A program made the position numbers and the translations under genes. The notes under the pieces are model-generated. The model did no database searches. It saw nothing but the letters and a program-made list of their open reading frames with translations, and was not told the DNA's origin. 64,000 bases of DNA from Luteitalea sp. TBR-22 (GTDB taxonomy: Bacteria; Acidobacteriota; Vicinamibacteria; Vicinamibacterales; Vicinamibacteraceae): contig NZ_AP024452.1 of assembly GCF_016865485.1 (NCBI RefSeq), forward strand, positions 2,688,501-2,752,500, in the 5' to 3' direction. Positions 28,807 through 36,555 of this stretch are shown here, piece by piece; the stretch's first letter is position 1, and each line of letters starts with the position of its first letter.

Positions 28807-29961
28807 ATGAAGGTCACGCACATCGAGACGCTCCTGGTCGGCACGGAGTGGCGCAACTTCACGATCTGCCGCGTCCACACCGACGAAGGGCTCACCGGTC
28901 TCGGCGAGTCGCGCATCCCGAATCACCCGCATGCGCTCGAGGCGTACGCGCAGGCAGCCTCGCGTCACATCATCGGCCGCGACCCGTTCGACATCGAGTC
29001 GCTGGTGATGCGCATGCGCCGCGACGACTACTCGCGGGCCGGCGAGATCATGAGCTCCGGCATCGCCCTCTTCGAGATGGCCTGCTGGGACATCGTCGGC
29101 AAGGCGCTGGGCCAGCCGGTGTACCGGCTGCTGGGCGGGCAGGTGCGCGACCGCATCCGCGCGTACGCCAACGGCTGGTATCGCGTCGAGCGCACGCCGG
29201 AGCAGTTCCATGCGGCGGCGAAGGCCGTGGTCGCCAAGGGCTACACGGCGTTGAAGTTCGATCCGTTCGGCCCCGGCTACTACGAGATGGACGTCGCCGA
29301 GCGTCGCCGCGTGGTCGCGCTCGTCGAGGCGGTGCGCGATGCCATCGGCCCCGACGCAGAGATCCTGCTCGAGATGCACGGCCGCTTCTCGCCGGTGCAG
29401 GCGGTGCAGATCGCCCGCCTCCTCGAGCCGTACGGCCTCGGCTGGATCGAGGAGCCCGTGCCGCCAGAGAACCTGGCCGCGCTGCGCAGTGTGCGCGAGC
29501 AATTGCCTGGCATCACCATCGCGACGGGGGAGCGCATCCACGCCCGCCACGAGTTCCGGGAGCTCTTCGAACTGCGCGCAGCCGACGTGGTGCAGTTCGA
29601 CGTCACGCACATCGGCGGCCTGCTCGAGAGCAAGAAGCTGGCGGCGCAGGCCGACGTGCACTACGTGACGTGCGCGCCGCACAACGTCGGTGGGCAGATC
29701 TCGACGGCCGCCAACCTGCACCTGGCGGCCTGCACCACCAACTTCCGCATCCAGGAATACTTCAACGACTTCGCCGACCCGTGGGTGAAGGACACCGCCC
29801 CCGGCTGCCCGCCGGTGGTCGACGGCTACTTCGCGCTGCCGACGGCGCCGGGGCTGGGCGTCGAGCTCGACGAGGCGGTGTGCGCGGCGCATCCCTGCGG
29901 CAGCACGCACTTCAACCTGTTCGCGGAAGGGTGGGAGAAGCGCGAGGGTGCGGGGCGGTGA
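28807..29961 (+). CDS. Mandelate racemase/enolase-superfamily dehydratase, galactonate dehydratase-like
   Basis: The protein has 384 residues from ATG 28807, one base after the preceding stop codon. Enolase-superfamily residues are visible: Lys150 in LKFDPFGPG, a first metal-ligand region with Glu189 and His191 (LLEMHGRF), Glu215/Glu216 in WIEEPVPPEN, Glu242 in ATGERIHARHEF, DVTHIGGL and the catalytic His in CAPHNVGG, then QEYF. The EMHGRF and EEPVPPEN signatures and the ATGER motif place it near D-galactonate/gluconate-type acid-sugar dehydratases. It would convert an aldonate to a 2-keto-3-deoxy acid. The exact sugar cannot be read from sequence. The GGTAGGGCG element begins at the base after the stop codon. 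Confidence 0.88.
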   Translation: MKVTHIETLLVGTEWRNFTICRVHTDEGLTGLGESRIPNHPHALEAYAQAASRHIIGRDPFDIESLVMRMRRDDYSRAGEIMSSGIALFEMACWDIVGKALGQPVYRLLGGQVRDRIRAYANGWYRVERTPEQFHAAAKAVVAKGYTALKFDPFGPGYYEMDVAERRRVVALVEAVRDAIGPDAEILLEMHGRFSPVQAVQIARLLEPYGLGWIEEPVPPENLAALRSVREQLPGITIATGERIHARHEFRELFELRAADVVQFDVTHIGGLLESKKLAAQADVHYVTCAPHNVGGQISTAANLHLAACTTNFRIQEYFNDFADPWVKDTAPGCPPVVDGYFALPTAPGLGVELDEAVCAAHPCGSTHFNLFAEGWEKREGAGR

Positions 29962-30067
29962 GGTAGGGCGCGATGTCCTCATCGCGCCGTTGGTCGACCG
30001 ACGGGGCTCACGGCGGGGTGGGACACCCCGCCCTACCTGCGTGGGCGGGCGACATCCCGCCCTACCG
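29962..30067. repeat. GGTAGGGCG-family hairpin cluster
   Basis: GGTAGGGCG starts directly after the TGA at 29959-29961. Two hairpins follow: arms GGCGGGGT/ACCCCGCC (30012-30032) and GGGCGGG/CCCGCCC (30043-30062), each ending in CCGCCCTACC, the reverse complement of the head motif. It probably also serves as a 3' hairpin for the sugar-acid operon. Confidence 0.7.
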
Positions 30068-30120
30068 GGGGCGAACCGCTGACTTGTCCGGCGCGTTGGG
30101 CGCGTGTATGCTGGCCGCAA

Positions 30121-30151
30121 TTGCTTCTGAAAACATTAGCGACGCTAATGT
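30121..30151 (+). promoter_or_regulatory. Promoter with perfect palindromic operator for the aromatic hydroxylase gene
   Basis: ACATTAGCGACGCTAATGT (30133-30151) is a perfect palindrome with 9-bp arms around a central A, the most AT-rich spot nearby. TTGCTT (30121-30126) and GCTAAT (30144-30149) have 17-bp spacing and could be -35 and -10 boxes, placing the palindrome over the spacer and -10. A repressor or activator site is inferred; the regulator is not in the window. Confidence 0.55.
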
Positions 30152-30166
30152 CGCGCCAGCAGAGTG

Positions 30167-31078
30167 ATGCCCGCCATGCCCAAGCCCACCATTGTCGAGT
30201 ACGGGGTCGAGATCGCGGCCGACCTGATGATTGCGCCCCCGGATCCGGATCACCTCGACCTCGAGGCCGGGCATCCGGGGCTCGGCGACGCCGCGTACGT
30301 GCAACGACGCCAGCAACTGTTCGACCTGTGTCGCCGCCACCGGCTCGAACGCCTCGGCCCGCCGCAGATCACCTACACGGCGGAAGAGACACGCATCTGG
30401 CGCGAGGTCAGTCCTCGCCTCGACGCGCTGCACCGGCAACACGCCAGCCGCATCTACCTCGATGCCAAGCGGGCGCTCGGCATCGGCGCCGACGAGATCC
30501 CGCAGCTGCGCGATCTCAGCGCCCGCGTCGCGGCCGAGACCGGCATGCACCTGGTGCCGGCCGAGGGGCCGATCCCGTACCGCACCTTCTACGGGTACAT
30601 CGCGGAGTCGGGATTCCCGGTGACGCAGTTCCTGCGGCACGGGTCGCATCCCGAGTTCACGCCCGAGCCCGACATGATTCACGATTGTCTCGGGCACGTG
30701 CCGCCGCTGATGAACCACGACTACGCGTCGCTGCTGACGCGGCTCGGCCAGGCGGCGATGGCCGCGACCTCCGGGGAGCAGGTGCTCGCGCTGAAGCGCT
30801 TCAGCTGGTTCAGCATCGAGTTCGGCCTCATCCAGGAGCGCGGAGAGACCAAGGTGTTCGGCGCCGGTATCCTCTCGTCCACCGGCGAGATCCCGTTCGC
30901 CCTGTCCGACGACGTGGATCGGCGGCGGTGGAAGACGGAGGAGGTCATCGCGACCGACTACGACCCCTCGCGCATGCAGGCGACGCTGTTCGTCATTCCG
31001 TCGTTCGCGTTCCTGCGTTTCGAGGTGGAGCAGTTGGTGGCGCGGCTCGGCCTCGACCTGCCGCATCCGATGCACTGA
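30167..31078 (+). CDS. phhA: Pterin-dependent aromatic amino acid hydroxylase (phenylalanine 4-monooxygenase-like)
   Basis: The protein has 303 residues, the size of bacterial phenylalanine hydroxylases that lack the regulatory ACT domain. The iron ligands are His172 and His177 in MIHDCLGHVP and Glu218 in FSWFSIEFGL. Other family markers are PYRTFYGYIAESGFPVTQFLRHGSH-type helices, the FTPEPD segment before the first His, and VFGAGILSSTGEI. It would convert phenylalanine to tyrosine using tetrahydropterin and oxygen in the cytoplasm. ATG 30167 is used; GTG 30164 and ATG 30176 are alternatives because no clear ribosome-binding site exists. A pterin recycling partner (PhhB) is not adjacent. A palindromic operator candidate lies 16 nt upstream. 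Confidence 0.9.
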   Translation: MPAMPKPTIVEYGVEIAADLMIAPPDPDHLDLEAGHPGLGDAAYVQRRQQLFDLCRRHRLERLGPPQITYTAEETRIWREVSPRLDALHRQHASRIYLDAKRALGIGADEIPQLRDLSARVAAETGMHLVPAEGPIPYRTFYGYIAESGFPVTQFLRHGSHPEFTPEPDMIHDCLGHVPPLMNHDYASLLTRLGQAAMAATSGEQVLALKRFSWFSIEFGLIQERGETKVFGAGILSSTGEIPFALSDDVDRRRWKTEEVIATDYDPSRMQATLFVIPSFAFLRFEVEQLVARLGLDLPHPMH

Positions 31079-31171
31079 GAGGCGAGGCGTCGCGCCGATG
31101 CTCGACGCCTCCTGACCCGCCGTGCGGCCAGGCCGCGGTGCCGCGAACGCCACCGCCGCCAGCGGCCGATG

Positions 31172-31930
31172 TCAGAGCCCGAACGCGCCGTAGATGAGCC
31201 AGGTCGCGACCTTGTCCTTGTAGGGCGCGACGAGCGTCTTGTTGGCGTCGGGGATGCCGACGCCAGGCGTATCACCAATCGGCGCCGCTGGCGTGTCAGC
31301 GGCCGCCCCGGCGTCGGCCGATCCGGGCGTGGTGGCCCGGGCTGCCGCACCGCCGGCTGCCTTGGCGGCCTCGTTGGCCCTGGTGGCCATCTCCTTGACC
31401 GCGTTCATGTCGCCGTCCTTCACCGCGTTGGCCATCTCGCGGAAGTCGATGCCCGTCACCGAGACGCCGGCGGCTTCATAGAAGCGCGACTTGACCCATG
31501 TGTACTCCTCGACCGAGAACCCCTGCGCGTTGAGGGCCTCGACCTGGGCCCGCTTGGCCTCGCCGATGGTGCCGAACAGGTCCTTGTAGACGCCGACCAC
31601 GTCGGTCAGCGCCACGCCGTCCGTGCTCCTGGCGTCGAGGGCCTTGTACTTGGCCTGCAACTCGGTGCCGCGATTGCCCATCCGGGCGTGCAGGGCCTCC
31701 TGGACCGACACGAAGCGCCGCACCTGCGCCTCGGTGAGGACGTCGTCGGCCGGCGGGCTGAACGCCTTCGTGTTGGTCACCTTGGCGTCGAGCTCGGCGA
31801 TCTCGCCGATCTCGGCCAACGATCCGACGAAGGACTTCGCCGGGCGGTACACGAAGTAGTAGAACGCGGCGCTGGCGGCCACGGTGAACAGGATGAGGCC
31901 GAGACCGCATCCGATGACGAGTTTCTTCAC
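31172..31930 (-). CDS. Membrane-anchored protein of unknown function
   Basis: The protein has 252 residues from GTG 31930, chosen because AGGGAG lies 8 nt upstream and the sequence then starts KKLVIGCGLGLILFTVAASAAFYYFVY, a single N-terminal membrane anchor. The outer part is helical and charged (SLAEIGEIAELDAKVTN, RRFVSVQEALHARMG, AKYKALDARS, EYTWVKSRFYEAAG). It ends with an Ala/Gly/Pro-rich linker and a short tail (NKTLVAPYKDKVATWLIYGAFGL). I do not recognise a family. The helical body suggests a scaffold or binding role at the membrane surface. It is divergent from the DUF1080 gene with only 30 bases between starts, so promoters overlap. Confidence 0.7.
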   Translation of the reverse strand: MKKLVIGCGLGLILFTVAASAAFYYFVYRPAKSFVGSLAEIGEIAELDAKVTNTKAFSPPADDVLTEAQVRRFVSVQEALHARMGNRGTELQAKYKALDARSTDGVALTDVVGVYKDLFGTIGEAKRAQVEALNAQGFSVEEYTWVKSRFYEAAGVSVTGIDFREMANAVKDGDMNAVKEMATRANEAAKAAGGAAARATTPGSADAGAAADTPAAPIGDTPGVGIPDANKTLVAPYKDKVATWLIYGAFGL

Positions 31931-31960
31931 GCGACGGACTCCCTGTAGGCTTGGGCCATC

Positions 31961-32632
31961 GTGCCCTCTCTCCAACCGTCAACGAAACCCCGGCCGTTGC
32001 TGAACAGCGGCGTGCCGGTCACCCGCCGTCAGGCCCTCGGCCTGCTGGCCGTCGCGCCGTTCGGCCTGCAGGTCGCGCCGCTCTCGTCGGTGGCGTTGTT
32101 CGACGGCAAGTCGCTGGGGCAGTGGAAGCCGGTTTCGTTCGGCGGCGAAGGCCAGGTCGCTGTCGTCGATGGCGCCATTCGTCTGGAACGCGGCTACGAC
32201 CTGACCGGCATCGTGTGGACCGGCGCCGTGCCCGGGCCGCGGTACCGGCTCGAGGTGGAGGCACGACGCGTGGAGGGGTCGGACTTCTTCTCCACGATCA
32301 CCTTCCCGGTGGGCAAGGCGCACTGCAGCCTGGTGGTCGGCGGCTGGGGCGGCACGGTTGTGGGCTTCTCGAGCCTCGACGGCCTGGACGCCTCGGAGAA
32401 CGAGTCGAGCCAGACCTTCACCTTCAAGGACGGGCAGTGGTACCGCCTCGCGGTCGAGGTGACGCCGGACCTGCTCGAGGGATTCATCGACGGGACGCGT
32501 GTCACCCAGGCGAAGACCACCGGCCGCGAGGTGGACGTGCGGATCGAGATGAACCCCTGCCGCCCCATCGGCATCGCGAGCTGGCGGACGACGAGCGACA
32601 TCCGGGCGATCACGCTGCAGGAGCGGGCGTGA
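31961..32632 (+). CDS. Tat-exported DUF1080 (3-keto-disaccharide hydrolase-like) protein
   Basis: The protein has 223 residues. A twin-arginine signal (TRRQALGLLAVAPFG) is followed by a single DUF1080 concanavalin-like domain: ALFDGKSLGQWKPVSFGG, IWTGAVPGPRYRLEVEARRVEGSDFF, then FKDGQWYRLAVEVTPDLLEGFIDGTRV and IGIASWRTTSDIRAITLQ. DUF1080 members include 3-keto-glycoside hydrolases, but this one may only bind carbohydrate. GTG 31961 is used; GTG 32012 would give a shorter protein that still carries the Tat motif. The stop codon overlaps the GTG start of the metallophosphatase by 4 nt, so translation is coupled. Confidence 0.8.
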   Translation: MPSLQPSTKPRPLLNSGVPVTRRQALGLLAVAPFGLQVAPLSSVALFDGKSLGQWKPVSFGGEGQVAVVDGAIRLERGYDLTGIVWTGAVPGPRYRLEVEARRVEGSDFFSTITFPVGKAHCSLVVGGWGGTVVGFSSLDGLDASENESSQTFTFKDGQWYRLAVEVTPDLLEGFIDGTRVTQAKTTGREVDVRIEMNPCRPIGIASWRTTSDIRAITLQERA

Positions 32633-33837
32633 GCGGGGTCTCGAGGCGCGACTGGTTGCGTTCGGGCTCGGTGGCGGTCGCGGGCGCGTTCGTGCCGGCC
32701 GTGGCGGGCGCCGACGGCATCGTCCGTCCGCCGCAGGACTTCAAGGTGCTCGGTGCCCCGGTCGTGCAGGCGCTGACGCCGACGTCGGTGTCGATCGCCT
32801 GGGCGGTCAACGACACGAGCACGGGGTGGGTGGAGTACGGCGAGGGGGAGACCCTGGGATCGATGGCCGGCGGCGACGCCGACGGGCTGCGGCCGCTTGA
32901 CGCGCGCGTGCAGCGCGTCCGCATCGAGGGATTGCGCCCGGGGACCCGCTATCACTATCGCGCGGTGAGCGTCCCCATCGCGTTCCTCGGCGCCTACGAC
33001 ATCCGCCGGGGGCGTCCCTACGAGAGCCGCACCTACAGCTTCGTGACGCCGGATGCGGGCGCGGCGGGCCGCGTGTCGGCCGCCATCATCAACGACACGC
33101 ACGAGCAGCCCGACACCCTGAAGGGCCTGTTCACGCAACTTGCCGATGCGCCCGGCGATCTCCTGTTCTGGAACGGCGACATGTTCAACGACATCGCCAC
33201 CGAGCAGCAACTCGCCGAGCAGTTGCTGTACCCCGCCGGCATGGCCTACGCCGCGGCGCGGCCGGTGTGCTTCGCGCGCGGCAATCACGACGTGCGCGGC
33301 GCCGAGGCGCGCGCGCTCGGCCGCGTGCTCGACACGCCGGACCGGCACTACTTCTTCACGTTGCGCCAGGGTCCGGTGGCCTTCATCGTGCTGGACACCG
33401 GCGAGGACAAGCCCGACGACGCGCCGGTCTATGCGGGACTGGGGACCTTCGATGCGTACCGGACGCGACAGGCCGCCTGGCTGGCCGACGCCCTGACGCG
33501 CGCCGAGGTCCGCGATGCGCCGTTCCGGGTCGTGGTGGTGCACATTCCGCTGTACGGCGAGAAGCCGGTGCCCTTCCACGGTGGTGCCGACGCCCGCGAC
33601 AAGTGGCACGACACGCTGGTCCGCGGGCGGGTCGACCTGATGATCACCGGCCACACCCATCGCCATGCCTGGCTTCCGCCCGACGCGACGCGCCCGTTCG
33701 GGCAGTTGACCGGCGGCGGTCCGCAGCCGGCGGCGGCGACGCTGATTCGACTCGAGGCCGACACGCAGCGCCTCGTTGCGCGGATGCATCGCCTCGACGG
33801 CAGCGTCATCAGCGAACACGTGATTGCACGAAGGTAG
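32629..33837 (+). CDS. Tat-exported calcineurin-like metallophosphoesterase with N-terminal FnIII-like domain
   Basis: The protein has 402 residues. A twin-arginine signal (SRRDWLRSGSVAVAGAFV) is followed by a purple-acid-phosphatase-type N-terminal beta domain (TPTSVSIAWAVNDTSTGWVEYGEG ... GLRPGTRYHYRAVS). The calcineurin-like domain then shows its metal motifs in order: NDTHEQ, NGDMFND, ARGNHDV, VVVHIPLYG and GHTHRH. It hydrolyses phosphomono- or diesters outside the cytoplasm; the substrate is unknown. The start overlaps the DUF1080 stop codon (GTGA), so the two are an operon. The TAG stop codon at 33835-33837 lies inside a copy of the GGTAGGGCG intergenic repeat, so the repeat forms the end of the gene. 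Confidence 0.88.
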   Translation: MSGVSRRDWLRSGSVAVAGAFVPAVAGADGIVRPPQDFKVLGAPVVQALTPTSVSIAWAVNDTSTGWVEYGEGETLGSMAGGDADGLRPLDARVQRVRIEGLRPGTRYHYRAVSVPIAFLGAYDIRRGRPYESRTYSFVTPDAGAAGRVSAAIINDTHEQPDTLKGLFTQLADAPGDLLFWNGDMFNDIATEQQLAEQLLYPAGMAYAAARPVCFARGNHDVRGAEARALGRVLDTPDRHYFFTLRQGPVAFIVLDTGEDKPDDAPVYAGLGTFDAYRTRQAAWLADALTRAEVRDAPFRVVVVHIPLYGEKPVPFHGGADARDKWHDTLVRGRVDLMITGHTHRHAWLPPDATRPFGQLTGGGPQPAAATLIRLEADTQRLVARMHRLDGSVISEHVIARR

Positions 33838-33858
33838 GGCGCGGTCTCCGGACCTTTC
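33833..33858. repeat. GGTAGGGCG-family element overlapping a stop codon
   Basis: GGTAGGGCGCGGTCTCCGG matches the element at 23743. Its TAG is the stop codon of the metallophosphoesterase. It separates convergent genes with only 28 bases between stop codons. Confidence 0.65.
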
Positions 33859-33865
33859 CGAACCC

Positions 33866-34882
33866 CTACCCGCCGCGCGTGTGCATCTCCAGCTGGGGAG
33901 ACTTGCGCAGGGCGTCCACGCCGACGAACGCGCCGCGATCGGGGGCCGCCAGGCGTGCTTCCGCGCCGCGGTCGGTACGGGCCTGCCATGCCGTGCGGAT
34001 CAGGGCGGTGAGCTCCTCGTCACTGGCCCCGTCGCGCAGCGGCGTGCGGATGTCGAGGCCCCTGGTGGCATACAGACAGAAGAACAGGTGCCCGTCGGCT
34101 GTCAGGCGCAGGCGGTCGCACGTGGCGCAGAACGGCGTCGTCGTCGACGCGATGATGCCGAACACCTGGCCTGATGCGAGGCGGTAGCGGAGCGCCGGCG
34201 CCGGGCCGTCGGAGGGGAGCGCCTCCACGGGGCCGAAGGCGCGCCCGACGCGGGCGAGGATCTCCTCGCGCGACACCACCTTCGCGGCGTCCCAGTGCGT
34301 CGCGCCCGGCACGTCCATGTATTCGATGAAGCGGATCTCCGCACCCCGTTGCGCGGCGTAGGCCAGCAGCGGCTCGATCTCGTCGTCGTTGGTGCCGCGC
34401 ATCAGCACGGTGTCGATCTTGATGCGGCCGAATGCCAGGCTGGCGGCCTCGATGCCGGCCAGCACGTCGTCGAGCTGATCGCGACGGGTCAGTTCCCGGA
34501 AGCGGTCGGCGCGCAGCGTGTCGAGGCTCACGGTGATCCGCCGCAGGCCGGCGTCGCGAAGCCCGGGCGCCAGTGGCGCGAGGAGCACGCCGTTGGTCGT
34601 CATCGCGATGTCGTCGAGCGACCCGATCGCCGACAGTTGCCGGGTCAGGTCGGTGACCTGGGCGCGCAGCAGGGGCTCGCCGCCCGTGAGCCGCACGTGG
34701 CGGACGCCGAGTGCGCTGACCAGGCGCGTCACCCGCGTCAGCTCCTCGAAGGTCAGCAGGGTCGTGCGCGGGAGCCAGACGTAGTCCGGCTCGGGCATGC
34801 AGTAGGCGCAGCGCAGGTTGCAGCGGTCGGTGACCGAAATGCGCAGGTGGCCGAGCGGGCGCTGCCACCGATCGAGAATCAC
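33866..34882 (-). CDS. moaA: GTP 3',8-cyclase (molybdenum cofactor biosynthesis)
   Basis: The protein has 338 residues. The radical SAM cluster is CNLRCAYC (Cys21, Cys25, Cys28) preceded by ISVTDR. LTGGEPLLR, the TNG/SLDT segments and the second cluster motif FCATC...FFC bind a second 4Fe-4S near GTP. The C-terminus ends in Gly-Gly (RGG), as MoaA requires for the MoaC step. It makes the first committed intermediate of molybdopterin, which the IorA/IorB-type enzyme at 60320-63060 would use. The start is GTG 34882. GATAAT on the same strand ends 6 nt upstream and no Shine-Dalgarno is visible, so the transcript may be leaderless. moaC and the other moa genes are not in the window. Confidence 0.95.
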   Translation of the reverse strand: MILDRWQRPLGHLRISVTDRCNLRCAYCMPEPDYVWLPRTTLLTFEELTRVTRLVSALGVRHVRLTGGEPLLRAQVTDLTRQLSAIGSLDDIAMTTNGVLLAPLAPGLRDAGLRRITVSLDTLRADRFRELTRRDQLDDVLAGIEAASLAFGRIKIDTVLMRGTNDDEIEPLLAYAAQRGAEIRFIEYMDVPGATHWDAAKVVSREEILARVGRAFGPVEALPSDGPAPALRYRLASGQVFGIIASTTTPFCATCDRLRLTADGHLFFCLYATRGLDIRTPLRDGASDEELTALIRTAWQARTDRGAEARLAAPDRGAFVGVDALRKSPQLEMHTRGG

Positions 34883-34903
34883 CCGGCGATTATCGCAGAA
34901 CGC

Positions 34904-34944
34904 AGAAAAATGGCCTCCGACCCGGTGCCCGCGGGTCGGAGGCC
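34904..34944 (-). terminator. Rho-independent terminator of amtB
   Basis: A perfect 12-bp stem (GGCCTCCGACCC at 34912-34923, GGGTCGGAGGCC at 34933-34944) with a 9-nt loop is followed on the minus strand by ATTTTTCTGC. It lies 56 bases past the amtB stop codon and 22 bases before the moaA start. This is the only textbook intrinsic terminator in the window. Confidence 0.88.
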
Positions 34945-34999
34945 GAGGCTTCGGCGCGCAGCGCGGAAGCGGAAGGTGTGGCCCGGCTGGGAGGGAGGG

Positions 35000-36343
35000 T
35001 CAGGCCACGTGTTCGAGGAGGGGACGTTCCTCGGGCAACGAATCGAAGGTCGCGGCGACTTCGCCGTGCTGGCTGAGGTCGAGGCCGTCGGCCTCGGCGT
35101 CGGGGGAGACGCGCATCGGCCACAGGGTGTCCACGACGCGGTAGAGCAGCCACGACCCCAGGAACGCGAAGGCCGTGACGACCACCAGGGCGAGCAGGTG
35201 CACGCCGAACGTCCGCCACTGCCCGTTGACGAGGCCGACGTCCTTGGCGAAGACGCCGGTCAGCAGCATGCCGACCATCCCGCCGACCCCGTGACACGGG
35301 AACACGTCCAGTGTGTCGTCGAGCGTGCTCTGCGACTTCCAGTGGACGGCGAGGTTGGACACGATGCTGGCGATCAACCCGATGGCGATGCTGTGGCGGA
35401 TGCTCACCAGGCCAGCCGCTGGCGTGATGGCGACCAGGCCGACGACGGCCCCGATGCAGGCCCCCATCGCCGAGGGCTTGCGCCCCCGCACCATGTCGAA
35501 GAACACCCAGCCGAGCATCGCGGCTGCCGACGCGGTGTTGGTGGTGGCGAAGGCGAGCACGGCGGCGTCGTTGGCGGCCAGCGCCGACCCGGCGTTGAAG
35601 CCGAACCACCCGAACCAGAGCATGCCGGTGCCGAGCAGGACGTAGGGGATGTTGGCCGGCTCGTGCGGTTCGTTGGCGACATGGCTCTGGCGACGTCCGA
35701 GCGACAGCGCCCCGGCCAGCGCCGCCAGGCCGGCCGACATGTGGACCACCGTGCCACCGGCGAAGTCGAGGACCCCCATCTGGCGCAGCCAGCCCTGCGG
35801 GTGCCAGGTCATGTGCGCGAGCGGCGAGTAGATGACGAGGCTGAACAAGACCATGAACAGCAGGTAACTGGAGAACCGGACCCGCTCGGCGAACGCCCCG
35901 GTGATCAGGGCGGGCGTGATGATGGCGAACTTCAACTGGAAGAGCGCGAACAGGAGCAGCGGGATGGTCGGGGAGAGGTCGGGATGGGTGGCGGCACCGA
36001 CGCCGTCGAGCATGAAGAACGTCAGGGGGTTGCCAATCAGGCCGCCGATGCTGTCGCCGAAGGCCAGGCTGAAGCCGACCACGACCCAGAGCAGGCTGAT
36101 TACGCCCAGGGCGACGAAGCTCTGGAGCATGGTGGAGACGACGTTCTTGAAGCGGACCATGCCGCCGTAGAAGAACGACAGGCCGGGTGTCATCAGCAGG
36201 ACCAGCCCAGTGGCCGTGAGCATCCAGGCCACATCACCGGGCTGCCACGGTCCGCCGGCCGGAACCGCCGGCGCCGACCGGGGCAGGAGAGCCGCCAACG
36301 CGACAGCTGTCAGGACGAAGAAGGGGAGTACACGCACGTTCAC
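35000..36343 (-). CDS. amtB: Ammonium transporter
   Basis: The protein has 447 residues. A cleavable or extra N-terminal segment (FFVLTAVALAALLP) precedes the eleven-helix Amt fold. Conserved parts include LVLLMTPGLSFFYGGMVR, the twin pore histidines (VVHMSAGLAAL and CHGVGGMVGMLL), the GWFGFNAGSAL helix and a cytoplasmic C-terminal tail. It conducts ammonium across the inner membrane. GTG 36343 has GAGG 6 nt upstream. No glnK/glnB gene is adjacent, which is unusual because amtB is often paired with glnK. The 212-base upstream gap is AT-rich near 36405-36440, but no sigma-54 TGGC-N9-GC type site is seen. Confidence 0.95.
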   Translation of the reverse strand: MNVRVLPFFVLTAVALAALLPRSAPAVPAGGPWQPGDVAWMLTATGLVLLMTPGLSFFYGGMVRFKNVVSTMLQSFVALGVISLLWVVVGFSLAFGDSIGGLIGNPLTFFMLDGVGAATHPDLSPTIPLLLFALFQLKFAIITPALITGAFAERVRFSSYLLFMVLFSLVIYSPLAHMTWHPQGWLRQMGVLDFAGGTVVHMSAGLAALAGALSLGRRQSHVANEPHEPANIPYVLLGTGMLWFGWFGFNAGSALAANDAAVLAFATTNTASAAAMLGWVFFDMVRGRKPSAMGACIGAVVGLVAITPAAGLVSIRHSIAIGLIASIVSNLAVHWKSQSTLDDTLDVFPCHGVGGMVGMLLTGVFAKDVGLVNGQWRTFGVHLLALVVVTAFAFLGSWLLYRVVDTLWPMRVSPDAEADGLDLSQHGEVAATFDSLPEERPLLEHVA

Positions 36344-36555
36344 GGGGCACCTCGGAGGCGGCAGAGCCGCGAATGTTGAATCGAGAGTGTAGCCGCATGA
36401 ATGCTCTCAGTTCAATATTGCGATAACGCTTTGTAAAACAGTGTGCGTCTGCCGATGCCAGTCAAACTCTGGAGCGTGCCTGATGCACGGAAGGGCGCAG
36501 CTCTTGCCACCCCCGTCGAGAATGCCCGGCCAGGCGCTGCGCTATCGTCGATGCG
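36344..36555. other. Divergent intergenic region between amtB and pabBC
   Basis: It holds a locally AT-rich stretch (about 36395-36445, including CAATATTG and GATAACGCTTTGTAAAACAG) that probably contains the amtB promoter. TATCGT at 36543-36548 lies 7 nt before the pabBC start. No ORF or RNA gene is seen. Confidence 0.4.

Noticed and set aside
31080-31171. tRNA or other structured RNA gene
   Set aside because: No cloverleaf, T-loop consensus or CCA-type end could be found here or in any other gap of the window.
34883-34999. Small RNA between amtB and moaA
   Set aside because: The structured sequence is fully explained by a terminator with a T-run for amtB.
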